A DNA stretch of 64,000 nt from NCBI GenBank assembly GCA_043228905.1, contig JBHGNT010000021.1, positions 11,470,001 through 11,534,000 on the forward strand, in the 5' to 3' direction. Within the stretch, counting starts at the first letter, position 1; each line of letters starts with the position of its first letter. The DNA is from Azolla caroliniana. Taxonomy: Eukaryota; Polypodiophyta. Positions 22,065 through 34,046 of this stretch are shown in pieces. The notes beneath the pieces were generated by a model. It was not told the origin of the DNA and did no database searches. It was given only the letters and a program-made list of their open reading frames with translations. Made by a program: the position numbers and the translations under genes.

Positions 22065-23575
22065 TTGATTGATTGATTTCGTTCATTCATGTATGTATGT
22101 ATGTATGTATGTGTATAGTCTGAGCCCGTCAGATTATATATGTATGTATACAGATGATGATAGATAGGTAGCATCCATCCATCCATTCCTCTGATTTCAT
22201 CATGTATGTCTGTCCAGCAAAATGCCTCCTTGTAATTTAAATTTCATTTGAACCCCAAGTATGTAGTGAGAGAAAGAGAGTCATGAATAAAATTTAGTGA
22301 GGTCAATACATTTGTCTCCCCCAATTCATTCGTTCATTTTATCTACATATCTATATGTCTGTATGTACAGATAGATACATTTGAAGTTTGAACAATAACT
22401 TCTAGATTTGATCGATTCTTTAAGTAGTAGATTGCGTATGTTGGTGTTGCTATGCTTGTGTGGGCACTGACTGGGAAATTTTAACGCAAAACCAAAGGTG
22501 GATGTCATCACCATTCCATCTCCTCTTTTAGAGCGCGCGGAAATGGACAGGACAGACCTTTTATTTATTAACTTCCTCGGAGCTCAAATGTGGCCATTGT
22601 ATGTATGTATGTACGTACGTATACCAAAAGCCAAGTAATTATATTCTGGTGAGGAATGAACGCTTTTGGATGTCCCAGTAATTTTAGTCATGTATGTATG
22701 TATTATTTATTGTATATATGTATCTACTACCTCGCTGCTGCAATTGGAAGTGTGTGTGCATTCATTCATATGCCTCACACAGAAAATGTGTATGTGTGTG
22801 TACAGTGTAGGGATTGGATATGTTGTATTTGACATTGTGCGCCTTAATTGTGCAAGCTATTGTTCCTAAAAGAATGAGAAAGAGCAGCCAGCACCTATGT
22901 ACAATGATTGGATCTGGCCAATGCAATGGCTGAAAGAAAAGGTACTACTACAACTACCACCACAGAATGAGTTGTTTTCAGCACTTTGAACCACAATTAA
23001 AAAAAAGGTGTAGAGAATTATGTTACGCCCAAAACACGGCGGTAATTTGGAATCTGATGCCAGAAACAAACCCCACATGCTATCACTTTAAGGTAGAAGA
23101 TGTAGACATATTTTTGCAGGGAATTGACTAATCTCTAGAGAGGAGCAGGATTCAATATTAAAATGCAGAGAATATTGTAGTTTCAAAGGAGATAGATGTA
23201 TTGGAAAACAAATGTTCCCCAAACTCTCTTTTGTTCTCTTGGCCGATCAATATCTAGCTTATCCTCCCACCCACTCGTCCAGATCTTCGCCAATCTACTT
23301 GACCTCTCATTGTCCTTGTGACTAGTACACAATGATGGATGGAAAGGCCACTTGGCTAGTCTAGTGTGACCCCTCCCACATTGTTAGTTAAGGAGATAAC
23401 CGTAGGCTTGAAGAGAAATATTCTATCATACTATTTTTTGAATCCTTGTGCTCAATTGTCCAATGCATATACGCTCTCAAAAGTAATGAGCACACATCTC
23501 TAACCCAACTATCCAACATGTGTGTGATCATACAAGTGGCGGGGGCATGTATGTGATAGAGATGTTGTTTATCCC
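22065..23575. other. 3' flank and non-coding stretch
   Basis: The 3' UTR begins with a (GATT)n stretch and then (TATG)n at about 22088-22112, repeated near 22598-22612 and 22690-22700. No further gene is seen. Confidence 0.5.
22286..22291 (+). terminator. Polyadenylation signal candidate
   Basis: AATAAA lies about 220 bases after the stop codon of the 18186-22064 gene, in an AT-rich 3' flank. It is the first canonical hexamer seen downstream of the stop. Confidence 0.5.
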
Positions 23576-23577
23576 AT

Positions 23578-23975
23578 CGTGGTCGCCAAAAACAAGTGTT
23601 GTTGGTTTAGGGTTTATGACGACAATGATGAAAAGAGCGTTGTAGAGTAGTGGTGGAGATGGTGTGTGAGACGAGCATTGCGGGGTTGATGGTGACAAAT
23701 GTTGATAACCAATCATTGTAGGGTCGGGGGTGATGCCTAGAATGGCTCCACCCCCCCTCCCAAGGGGGTTCAACGTGAGAGAGAGAGAGAGAGATCGAGA
23801 GATCCTTCCTTTTCATTCATTCCCCATAAGGGGGTTAAATAGTACAATGAGGGGTTAGATAGATAGGGGCGCATGCCCCTTTAGCCATCGACACATATCA
23901 CTAACTCAGACCCTTTCCTACTTGTCCACACTTACGCATATACTCACACTTACACTTACATCTCGTACGATAACA
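23578..23975 (-). repeat. LTR remnant with primer-site-like flank
   Basis: On the minus strand the sequence ends near 23592 and is followed by TTTTTGGCGACCACGAT. This is the same string that follows the gypsy LTR at 7560. Moving right there is a GA tract (23778-23794), a TATTTAA-like box (about 23835) and a possible TGTTATC start at 23975. No gag follows on the left. The outer edge is a guess. Confidence 0.4.
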
Positions 23976-24104
23976 GATGCCACTCCCTCTCTATAAGATA
24001 GTGATGTAACTCCCTTCTTGTCATGAACATCTATCTACAATACTAAAGTATATATGTAAACTATCGTAGTTATCATGTCATCCAAAAAACATTGTAGTGG
24101 GACT

Positions 24105-24175
24105 TGAGCCCAGAGCCTCGATTATATACATCCAAGACATATTACCCAATCTTGCCACCTTGCACAAGCTAATGC
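24105..24175 (-). repeat. tRNA-like SINE head candidate
   Basis: On the minus strand GGTGGCAAGATTGGGTAA (A-box-like) is followed about 45 bases later by GGGCTCAAGTCCCAC (B-box-like). This is the internal promoter layout of tRNA-derived SINEs. No full element length or target duplication was established. Confidence 0.4.
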
Positions 24176-24784
24176 ATGATTGTCAAATACCTTACTCACT
24201 TGAATGCAAAGTGATAATGATGCATGGATGTGTTCATCCATACTATATAAGCACATGCTCTAGTCATTGATGAATCATTTCGGTTCAATACTAATCTTCG
24301 ACAAATTCTGTTTCTCTCTTTTGTTCTTATTCTCTTCTTCCATTTTATCTTGTTCTCGATCACAGGCTTGTCTTGCTTCAGTTACAAGAGGAAGGGAAAA
24401 CTTGAGGTGCAAGAAGAAAAATGGCACAAAAGTGACTTTTGTGAAGAAATTGTCCCCTTCATTTTGGGGTGACCCTAAGACCTAAAGCTATAGAACTAAC
24501 TCTATGATGCTCCTTTTTACTTGGTCTCACCCTTGGTCATTAGTATCAATGCCAATTAACATCCCCCTCAACATAGGAGTGCATATTCTTGGGTGCATTG
24601 TGTTGGGCCTTAGTATGCAGAGTTGAAGAGGGGGAGGGAAGGGGAGAAGCAAATGTTGTCAAGGGGTGGGGAAAGAGTGGAAGATGTTTAGGGTGAGGTT
24701 CAAAGGAGGTGGAGGGGGGTTGGATGGTGTGATGATGCGTGTGAGAATAGGAAGGGAGGTTGTGAATGCAAGGGCATGGGATTG

Positions 24785-24880
24785 GAAACAATGGTAGTGT
24801 CATAGACAAGAATCAAACCTCCAACCTCCCACATTAGCTATCAATAAGATGATTGGGGTGACCTACTACCAATGACAAAG
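24785..24880 (-). repeat. tRNA-like SINE head candidate
   Basis: On the minus strand CATTGGTAGTAGG (A-box-like) precedes GGAGGTTTGATTCTTG (B-box-like) at tRNA-like spacing. It differs from the other SINE heads in the window. The rest of 23976-25108 shows no gene. Confidence 0.35.
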
Positions 24881-25108
24881 TTTGCCTACAACAACTCACT
24901 AAATGGGCTACCCGAAGTAACCCCATTCTTTGCAAATATGTTTAAGCTTTCAACATTTCCATCCCCTCCGATTCTAAAAGCCCTTTGGCATAAGAACAAG
25001 CCCATAAACTAGAGGACATATATCATGACCTTTCCTTGGGGTTCACCCTTGCAAGCGAACGATATAAGGATTGACCTGATTGTCATTTATCAAATAACCC
25101 CAACTTTG

Positions 25109-25678
25109 TGTTAGGATCGGAACCAACCACAACCGGTTTCTCTTATACGTGTTCAGGTGCAAAGAAAATGAGCGAGGTAATGCACATATGGGAAAAAAAG
25201 AAAACGAAGAACTCGGAAACGAGACACAGATATTTTACATGGAAAACCCGAAAGGGAAAAACCACGGGGTTCACAAACCCTGAGAAACAGAATCGCTATA
25301 ATCGAGAGGAAATACAACAGTGAGAATCTTAAGGCAACAACCTATGAGTTCTCCTTCGTTAGATTGACGGCTGCAGAGTTACTCACACTCTTACACACAC
25401 ACACACACACTCTCTCCATTTCAGTTATAGAGGCAACTACCTTCAGTAGCTATACAATAATGATCAACTACATAACATAATGATTGCCCTAGATGTATAT
25501 ATACAAATACAACATTCAGGGTATTTACAAATATGGCCCACTAGGGGCACATCGTGACTATTTACAAATATAGTCTCCCGAATTGCCTATATAATCGATT
25601 TTCGATTTTGATTTTCCCATTGGTTCCATCCGATTTGGCTCGTACTCTTCCCATCTGGAGGGACTTGTTTTCCCAACA
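25109..25678 (-). repeat. copia LTR 1 (3' LTR of array copy 1)
   Basis: 570 bp bounded by TGTTAGGATC and TTCCCAACA-like ends, aligning over its length to LTR 2 at 25986-26553. A purine tract (GGATTGGAGGAG on the minus strand) lies just inside the element at about 25679-25692, as a polypurine tract should. It contains a (CA)n run and short TATATAT tracts. Orientation follows the pol fragment to its right. Confidence 0.8.
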
Positions 25679-25985
25679 AACTCCTCCAATCCAGCATGGG
25701 GTACTTCTCCAATTCGACTCTTTGTCGACATGCATTCAACCTCTCCTCCGACAACACCTTCGTCAGCATGTCTGACCCGTTGTTGTTTGTGTGTATCTTT
25801 ACTAGAGAAAACTCCTTTTCTTTTACTCCCTCTCGGAGCCAATGCTATCTTCTTTGGATGTGCTTGGCCCTCGAGTGGTAGGCCGCATTCTTCACAAGGT
25901 GGATGACACTCTGGTTATCGCAGTGGAGTCATAATTCCTCTTGCCGAATTCCCAACTCTCCGATGAACTCCTTCATCCAAATTAT
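25679..25985 (-). pseudogene. copia array copy 1: RNase H tail only
   Basis: About 300 bp of the 3' end of copia pol, matching the corresponding part of copy 2 (27279-27490). It is cut off on its right by LTR 2 at 25986, so the rest of copy 1 is missing. Confidence 0.75.
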
Positions 25986-26553
25986 TGTTGAGATCGTGAC
26001 CAGCCACAACTAGTTTCCATTCGTAGATTCGTGTGCAGAAATGAACAATCAGACAGAAAACCAAAAAACGAGAAGAACTAGAAGAACTAGAAATAGAAAC
26101 ACGACACAGATTTTAATGTGGAAACCCAAATCGGGAAAAACCACGTGGAATCCACAAACTCCAAAAAAACAGAATCACGATGATGATGAGAGGAGTACAA
26201 CAAGAAGCTCGGAGACAACAACCTCGAGTTCTTCCTCGTCAACAGACGGCTGCGGAGACACACTCGCTCATCCTCATACTCTCTCTCACTTTCTCTTAGT
26301 TACACAAGCAACGACTGCACTAACTATATTACAACAATAATGATGCATTCTTTTACTAAGGTTTGCCCTAGTTATATATATACTTATACAACTTTATGGC
26401 TATTTACATACATAGCCCTCATGGGGCACATTTCAACTATTTACAAATATAGTTTCCTGAGTTGGCTATATCCACGATTTTGGTTTCGGCCTCAATTGAG
26501 TTACTCATCAACTCGGCTCTTCTCTTCCCATCTGGAGGGACCTGTTCCCAACA
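25986..26553 (-). repeat. copia LTR 2
   Basis: 568 bp, starting TGTTGAGATC and ending TGTTCCCAACA on the plus strand. The ends are imperfect inverted repeats (TGTTG/CAACA). It is followed on the right by the pol tail of copy 2, as a 3' LTR would be on the minus strand. The left flank is directly the pol tail of copy 1, without a matching 5-bp target duplication. Recombination is therefore likelier than a simple insertion. Confidence 0.85.
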
Positions 26554-26650
26554 AACTACCCCTATAGTCTGGCATGGGGTATTTCACTAACCCGCCCTTC
26601 TATCGGCACTTGTTTAGCTTTTCGGCTTACAACACCTTCGTTAGCATATC

Positions 26651-27270
26651 TAGCAATGGGCCTGGTTCGGTTCGGTTTTGGTGCCTTCAAAACAAACCAA
26701 AGCCTTTATATAAAACAAAAACCAAACCAAACCATTTATGAACATTCGAACATTTAAACCAAACCATTAAAAAAAAAGGTAAACTAAACCATTTAAATCA
26801 AAACCGTTTAGGGAAAAGTTAAAACCAAACCAAAACATTTAATAAAAAGTTTAAACCTAACCACATTTAAGCCAAGCTAATTAAAAAATTAATTAAATAA
26901 AAATACACAAAATTAAATAAGCATTTATGTTAAAATAAATAAATAAATAAGATTAATTGAGCCATTAGATTAAATAAACAATTAAGTTAAGTGAATTAAA
27001 CCAATGAAAAACATTAATTAAACCATTAAATTACATAAACATTTAATGGATAAAAAAAGATAGCCGAAAAACCTATAAACCTATAAACCAAGCCTATAAA
27101 CCTATAAACCTTAGTTTCAAAACCAAACCGAACTGAAACCGAATTGAAATCGAATCGTTTATTATTAATTAAAACCAAACCAAACCATTTAATTATTTTG
27201 AAACTTATAAACCTTTAAACCATGGTTTAACAATTCGGTTCGGTTTAAGCTCAAACTGGGCCCATTGCTA
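26651..27270. mobile_element. hAT-type MITE (non-autonomous DNA transposon)
   Basis: 620 bp with a perfect 12-bp terminal inverted repeat, TAGCAATGGGCC. It is flanked by an exact 8-bp target duplication, AGCATATC (26643-26650 and 27271-27278). The interior is AT-rich, with many AAACCAAACC and GGTTCGGTT stretches, and has no transposase. An 8-bp duplication and TAG-type ends are the marks of hAT elements. It interrupts the 3' part of copia copy 2, so it came later. Confidence 0.9.
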
Positions 27271-27278
27271 AGCATATC

Positions 27279-28550
27279 CGATCCATTCTCAGTCGTGTGG
27301 ATCTTCATCAGAGCAAAGTCCTTGTCTTCTACTTGCTCTTGGAGCCAATGGTATCTCCGCTGGATGTGCTTGGTCCTCGAGTGGTAGGCGGCATTTTTCG
27401 CAAGGTGGATGACACTATGGTTATCGCAATAGAGTTGGAATTCCTCTTGCCGAATTCCCAGCTCACCGATAAACTCATTCATCCATATGATTTCCTTGCT
27501 AGCTTCCGCTGCAACCATATATTCGGCTTCCATGGTCGACAACGCCACGGCCTTCTGCAGCCTCGACTGCCACGAAACAACTCCCCCTGCGTAAGTCATT
27601 ACGTAACTGGAAGTGGATCAGATGGTATCCACATCAGCTGACATGTCCGAGTCACTATAGCCTTCCAGTGTGGGATTATCCGAACCGAAACGAAGACACA
27701 CACTCGAGGTGCCTCTCAGATATCGAAGTATCCACTTCACATCAACCCAATGCTCTCTGTCGGGATTGCTCATATATCGGTTGACCACTCCGACTGCGTA
27801 TCCTATGTCTGGCCTGGTACATACCATCACGTACATCAGGCTTCCAAATACCGAGGCATAAGGGACTTTTGACATCTCGGCCTTCTCAGTTTTTGATTTC
27901 GGACATTGTTCTTTGCTTAGCTTGTAGTTCGCCGGCAGTGTCGAGCCGACGGATTTCACGCTTTCCATGTTGAATCTTTGGAGCACTTTTGTCACGTATT
28001 TTTCTTGTGATAGCCACACCAATTTCTTTGTTCGATCTCAAACAATTTGCATCCCCAGGATTTGCTTTGTCGGACCCATATCCTTCATCGAGAACGATCT
28101 ACTCCAGGCCTTCTTCAACACTCAGATCTTCGTATGGTCCCGTTCGACAATCGGCATGTCGTCCATGTACAATAGGAGGATGAGGAAATCTCCTCCGTCG
28201 AATTTCTTCACAAACACATAGTGATCGACCCACGTTTTGTGGTACCCATTGTCGGTCATGAAAGATTCGAATTTTCGGTGCCACTATCGAGGAGCTTGCT
28301 TCAACTCGTACAAGCTCTTCCTCAATCGGCATACAAGATTTTCTTTACCTTTTTCCATGAATCCTTTCGGCTGGTGCATGTATATCTCTTCCTCCAAATC
28401 TCCATGGAGGAAGGCAGTCTTGACATCTAGTTCGATTTCGAGATCCATGCTCGCCGCGATGCTCAACACTATCCGGATTGACGTCATCTTCACGACCGGG
28501 GGAAATATCTCGTCAAAATCGACACCCTTCTTCTACTGAAAGCCTTTCAT
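27279..28550 (-). pseudogene. copia copy 2 RT and RNase H
   Basis: 27279-27599 reads as RNase H: 'STMEAEYMVAAEASKEIIWM', 'LYCDNHSVIHLAKNAAYHSR' and 'TKHIQRRYHWLQE'. 27618-28022 is the RT C-terminus with 'KVPYASVFGSLMYVMVCTRP'. The RT catalytic box (YMDD) is near 28165 in a different frame. 28284-28493 gives 'ELDVKTAFLHGDLEEEIYM'. Several frameshifts separate the pieces. Confidence 0.82.
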
Positions 28551-29990
28551 GACGATTCGTGCTTTGTACCTAGGTGGATTCCCGCTATCTCCAGGTTTCA
28601 ACTTGTATACCCATTTATTCCGAAGTGCCTTCTTACCTCTCGATAGTTCGGTCAGTTCATATGTGTGGTTCTCATGCATGGAATCCATCTCCTCTTGCAT
28701 GGTACTCAACCACTTTCGACTATGGGTATCTTCCTTAGCTTCTTCAAAGCTTTCCGGCTCCCCTCATCGGTTAGTGGTACACGCTCTTCTTCCGGAAATC
28801 TTTGGGGGGGCCTCCTTTCTCTTCTGGGGTATCATCGGCCCCCATTCGGCATGGTTGGTTCTTCTTCGACTGAGTCGAATTCGGTTCTTTGTTCGGCCCG
28901 TTCCCCTTGTTCTTGAGTCGGTTCTCGATTTTGCCGACTGTTAAATCGACCGATTGGCTCGGATTCGATTTCGATCGAATCGACTTCTACATGTTTTGGC
29001 TGAGCGTCAGTTACTCGGTTCGATTCGGTAGTTGGAGACTTATTCTCAATCTCCCCATCGACTATTATCTTTTCCTCCATGAAGACAATGTCGTGGCTCC
29101 TAATCACTTTCTTCTCGGCTAAGTCCCATAGCCGATAGCCAAATTCATCATTGTCGTAGCCGAGAAATATGCATGGCCGAGATTTCGGGTCCAACTTCCC
29201 CCTCTAGTCCTTTGCCACATGCACATAGGCAAGACAACCGAACACCCTTAGATGTCGGTACGAGATGTCTTTTCCGCTCCACACCCTTTCTGGAATATCA
29301 CCGTCCAAGGGTACTAAGGGTGATCGATTTATTACATATGCTGCCGTCATCAACGCCGCAACCCATAACGTCTTCGGTAACTTAGCATGTGCAAGCATAC
29401 CTCGGACCCTCTCCATTACGGTCCGGTTCATTCTCTCGGCCAACCCATTAAGCTTTGGCATCTTCGGCATGGTATACTCGAGCCGGATTCCCTACGCTCG
29501 ATAATATTCCTCGAATGGTCCACGGTACTCTCTGCCATTGTCCGCTCAGATTGCCTTAAACTTTCAGCTGGTTTCTCTCTCGACCCTCACTTGGAACTCT
29601 TTGAAGACGAATAACACTTGATCCTTCATCTTCAGCACGGAAGCCCATAACTTCGGGCTATAGTCATCAATGAAGGTCACGAAATACTGTGAACCACCAT
29701 GCGACTTCGTATCCACATAGCATACGTTTGTATGCACGAGTTCCAGCGGCATTTTTTTCCTCATCAGGGGCCTTGCACAGAAGGATGTTCGATTCTGCTT
29801 GCTGGCCAAGCAATCCGTGCACTTCTCAAGCTGCACATTCTTCACCTCCGGAATGAGGTTGTCCCTAGCAAGCATTTGCATCCCCTTTTGGCTCATATGG
29901 CACAACCTCTTGTGCCACAATTCACCGACCATGTCGGCTGCCACGTTTGCTTCCCCTTGGCATATTCGAGCATTCATTATGTATCGTGTG
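28551..29990 (-). pseudogene. copia copy 2 integrase and linker
   Basis: 29564-29977 has the GAG-pre-integrase finger ('GELWHKRLCHMSQKGM', 'CTDCLASKQNRTSF') and the first Asp region ('VHTNVCYVDTKSHGG'). 29204-29470 has 'PKLNGLAERMNRTVMERVRGML', which contains the catalytic Glu, and the 'HLRVFGCLAYVHV' C-terminal mark. 28832-29194 continues with 'SRPCIFLGYDNDEFGYRLWD' and an acidic linker toward RT. Frames change at least twice. Confidence 0.8.
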
Positions 29991-30457
29991 TTGGTTTTCT
30001 AGGCTCGCACCACGATCAAGCTACCCTTACAGAACTTCATGACGTCGTTCTGGATGCTACCCGTGTAGCTGTCATCATCAAGCCAACTGGCTGATATCAA
30101 GTTCAGTCAAACCTCCGAGACGTGCCAAACATCTCTCAGCACAAGTCTGCACTCGGTTGAGGTCACCAAACACAGATCTCCAATGCCAACAATTTGGCAT
30201 TCTCCTTCATTTCCCACCTTTACCGATCCGAGATCTCTGGCTTTGTAAGATGAAAAACACTTTTAGTTAGGGGTTAGGTGAAATGACTCACCCGAATCGA
30301 CCACCCATGTCGATTACTTGCCTGCGAGATTCACTTCGTTTTGCTCACTAATGAGTAACAACCCCTCCTCACTCGCGGCGATTGCTAAGGTGTTTTTCCT
30401 GTCTGGGATTTTCTTTGGCTCTACACCATCAGATCCCCCTTTCTCCTTTCGAAAGTG

Positions 30458-30907
30458 TCAGCAGTTTTTCTGGAAGTGCCCTAGCTTCCCACAGTAGAAG
30501 CACATGGGTCTCCCCCTCGACTTCGACTTGGTCCCCGACTTATCACGGTCCCCGACTTGGTTTCTTCCCCAAATCGGGTCACCCTTCGTAACTAAGGCCT
30601 TCTGGTCGGTATTGAACTCTCGGTCCTTCCGGCGAGCTTCTTCATTCAGCAAGCTTAACTTTACCTGCTCTAGGGATAGATGCTTCCCTTCCGGTCCCGC
30701 ATTGCCCAATGTGACAACCAGCGTTTCCCAACTATTCGGAATGGATCCCATCAACAACAGTGCTAATACCTCGTCGACAAGAGGTACTTCTAGAGAGGTG
30801 GTTTGGTTCATCAAACCTTGGAAGGCATTGATGTGCTTTGCCATACTAGAGCAATCTTGATACCGGAGTCTCAAGGCATTGATGTACAACAAGAAGCTCA
30901 GAGGCAT
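30458..30907 (-). pseudogene. copia copy 2 gag
   Basis: A 149-codon frame with 'SSMAKHINAFQGLMNQTTSL', 'EVLALLLMGSIPNSWETL' and a zinc knuckle 'CFYCGKLGHFQKNC'. These are typical of copia gag (UBN2-like). The first dozen codons come from a junction with the partial LTR at about 30885, so the natural N-terminus is lost. The interval 29990-30457 holds protease-like sequence broken by stops. Confidence 0.78.
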
Positions 30908-31243
30908 CGATCTTTAGTTCTTCCTCGTCAATAGACGGCTGTAGAGACACACTTGCTCACCCTCATACTCTCTCTCACTTTCTCTTAGTTACACAGGCAA
31001 CGACCTGCACTAACTATATTACAACAATAATGATGCATTCTTTTACTACGGTTTGCCCTAGTTATATATATACTTATACAACTTTATGGCTATTTACATA
31101 CATAGACCTCATGGGGCACATTTCGACTATTTACAAATATAGTCTCCTGAGTTGGCTATATCCACGATTTTGGTTTCGGCCTCAATTGAGTTACTCATCA
31201 ACTCGGCTCTTCTCTTCCCATCTGAAAGGACCTGTTCTCGACA
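30885..31243 (-). repeat. copia LTR 3 (partial)
   Basis: About 360 bp aligning with LTR 2 from its CAACAAGAAGCTC point (26199) to its end. The other 200 bp are missing. On the right it passes directly into the pol of copy 3 with no polypurine tract, so sequence was also lost there. It would once have been the shared LTR between copies 2 and 3. Confidence 0.82.
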
Positions 31244-31244
31244 A

Positions 31245-32429
31245 TTATCTCCTTGTCGGCTTCCGTTCCGGTGCCACGACCTTCTGCATCCTTGACTGCC
31301 ACGAGACAACTCCCCCTGCATACGTTAGTATGTATCCGGACGTGGATTGGCTGGTATCCACATCAACCGACATGTTCGAATTAGTATAACCTTCCAGTAG
31401 AGGTTTACCTGAGCCAAATCGAAGACACACATTCAAGGTGCCTTTCAGGTACGGAAGTATCCACTTCACAACAGTCCAATGCTCTCTTCTGGGATTGCCC
31501 ATGAATCGGTTGACCACATTGACTATGTATCTAATGTCCGACCTGGTACATACCATTGTTTACATCAAGCTTCGGTTGCTTAGGCATAAGGGACCTTACT
31601 CATCTCAGCCTTCTCCATTTTTGATTTCGGACATTGTGTCGCGGATAGTTTGTTGTTTGTCGGTAGTGTCTAACCAACCCGTTTCGCACTTTCCAATGCC
31701 GAATTTCTGGAGCACCTTTGTAACATACTTCTCCTTTGACAACCACAATAGCTTCTTTGTCCAGTCCCGGACAATGTGCATCCCCAAGATTTGCTTTGGT
31801 GGACCCATATCCTTCATCAAGAATGACCTAGTCAAGGCCTTCTTCAAGTTTTCGATTTTCTTCGGGTCTCGTTCGACAATGAGCATGTCGTCCACGTATG
31901 GTAGGAGATGAGGAAATCTCCTCTGTTGAACTTCTTCACAAACATGCAGTGATCGGCCTGTGTTTTGTGGTACCCTTGATCTGCCATGAAGGATTCGAAT
32001 TTTCGGTACCATTGCCGAGGTGCCTTCTTTGAATCCTTCCGGCTACTACATGTATATCTCCTCTTCGATATTGCCATGCAGGAATGTCTTCTTGACATCT
32101 ATTTGCTCGACTTCGAGATCCATGCTGGCTTTTATGCTCAACACCATTCAGATGGATATCATCTTTACTACTAGGACAAATATTTCGTTGAAATTGACAC
32201 CCTTCTTCTGTTGAAAATCCTTCACGACAATTCGGGCTTTGTATTTGGGCGGATTCCCGCCATCTCCCGGTTTCACCTTGTATACCCACTTATTCCAGAG
32301 TGCCCTTTTTCCTTTCGGCAACTCGTTCAATTTGTATGTGTGGTTCTCATGCGAGGAATCCATCTCCTCTTGCATGACACTTACCCATTTTCGGTTGTGG
32401 GTATCTCTCTTAGCTTCTTCAAAGCTCAC
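31245..32429 (-). pseudogene. copia copy 3 RT and partial RNase H
   Basis: 31245-31556 carries 'MVCTRSDIRYIVNVVNRFM', 'KGTLNVCLRFGS' and the start of RNase H ('GYTNSNMSVDVDTSQSTSGY'). It then stops abruptly at LTR 3. 31605-32012 has the RT catalytic 'YVDDMLIVE' and 'LLWLSKEKYVTKVLQKF'. 32148-32429 is the RT N-terminus ('ALWNKWVYKVKPGDGG', 'KARIVVKDFQQKKGV'). Frames differ between pieces. Confidence 0.8.
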
Positions 32430-34046
32430 TGACTCCCCCCCTCATCGGTTAATAATACACGTTCTTCATCTGGAAATCTCCGAGGGGGGCTTCTTTTTCT
32501 CTGGGGATATCTTCTGCCTCCATTCGGCATAATCAGTTCTTCTTCGACTTCTTCGGTCGTGTTGAATTCGGTTCCTTGTTCGGCCGGTTCCCCGTGTTCC
32601 TCAGTCAGTTCTCGATTTTGCCGAGTATTTAATCGGTCGTCTAGTTCGGATTCGACTTCGATCGAATTGATTTCTATTCGATTTCGCCGAACATCGACAC
32701 GACTCGAATCGTTGGCTGGAGACCCATTCTCCATCTCCCAATCGGCTATTGTCTTCTCTTCCATGAAGACGATATCTCGGCTCCTCCTAATCACCTTCTT
32801 GTCGATTAGGTCCCATAGCCGATAGCCAAATTCATCTTTGCCATAGCCGAGAAATAGACACAGCCAGTTCTGGGGATCAAGTTTCCCCCTTCTAGTCCTT
32901 AGCAATATGTACATAGGCCAGGCAACCAAACACTCTTAGATGCCGATATGACACCTCTTTGCCGAACCATACCCTTTGTGGTATGTCACTTTCCAAGGGT
33001 ACTGAGGGAGAGTTGTTTATCACATAAACGGTTGTCATCAGCACCTTGGCCCAGTAAATCTTCGGCAATTTTGCATGTGCCAACATACATCAAACTCTCT
33101 CCATGATAGTCCGGTTCATTCACTCGGCCATCCCATTTAGTTACGACGTCTTTGGCATTGTATACTCTAATCGAATACCTTGGGTTCGGCAATACTCTTC
33201 GAATTGCCCTCGGTATTCACTGCCATTGTTTGTTCAGACCGTTTTTAGTTTTCGGTTGGTTTCTCTCTCGGCTCTTGCTTGGAACTCCTTGAAAACACCT
33301 AGTACTTGATCCTTCGTCTTTAGCACGTAAGCCCACAACTTACGACTGTAATCATCAATGAAGGTTACAAAGTACTGTCCATTGGAATGAGACTTCGCGT
33401 CTACATAACATACATTGGTGTGTTGGAGTTCCAAGACGGTTTTCCTCTGAATCGGGGGCCTCAATCGAAATGCGGCTCTATTTTGTTTGCCGGCCAAGCA
33501 ATCAACACACTTATCCAGATGCATATTCTTCACCTCCGATAAGATTTCTTTTTCAGTTAGCATCTGCATTCCCTTTAGGCTCATGTGGCACAGCCTTTTA
33601 TGCCACAACTCACCGGCTATGTCGGTTGCCACGTTTACCTTGTTTCGGCATAATCGAACATGCATTATATATAGTGTGTTGGTTTTTCGGGCTCTAGCCA
33701 CAATCAGGCTTCCTTTGCAGAACTTCATGACGTCATTCCGGATGTTACCTATGTATCCTTCATCATCCAACCAACCGACTGATATCAGATTCAATTTGGC
33801 TTCCGGAAGGTGCCCAACATCCTTCAACACAAGTCTACACCTAGTTGACGTTGTCAAGCACACATCTCCAATGTCGTCGATCAGGCATGATCCTTCATTT
33901 CCCATATTTACAAATCCGAGATCTCCAGCTCTATAAGATGAGAAGCACTTCCGGTCAGGGGTTAGGTGAAACGACACACCCGAATTGACCACCCATATCG
34001 ATTTATCACCGACAAGGTTCACATCGTTTTGCTCATTGATTAGCAA
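32430..34046 (-). pseudogene. copia copy 3 protease, integrase and linker
   Basis: The frame 33234-34046 (270 codons) begins 'VGDKSIWVVNSGVSFHLTPD', where the protease D-S-G has become N-S-G. It then covers the pre-integrase finger ('GELWHKRLCHMSLKGM', 'CVDCLAGKQNRAAF') and 'VTFIDDYSRKLWAYVL'. 32892-33192 holds the catalytic Glu region and 'HLRVFGCLAYVHI'. 32426-32929 has 'LCLFLGYGKDEFGYRLWD' and an acidic linker. Confidence 0.8.

Larger units (their letters stand above)
26554..30884 (-). mobile_element. copia array copy 2
   Basis: Reading right to left the order is gag, protease, integrase, RT, RNase H and LTR 2. Integrase before RT is the copia order. Each domain is interrupted by stops or frameshifts, so the copy is inactive. 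A hAT-type MITE sits in its 3' end at 26651-27270. The gag N-terminus and the 5' LTR boundary are missing, because the right end passes directly into a partial LTR. Confidence 0.85.

Noticed and set aside
24546-24809. Pro/His/Ser-rich minus-strand frame
   Set aside because: Low-complexity translation of a G-rich strand, with a SINE-like head overlapping its start region.
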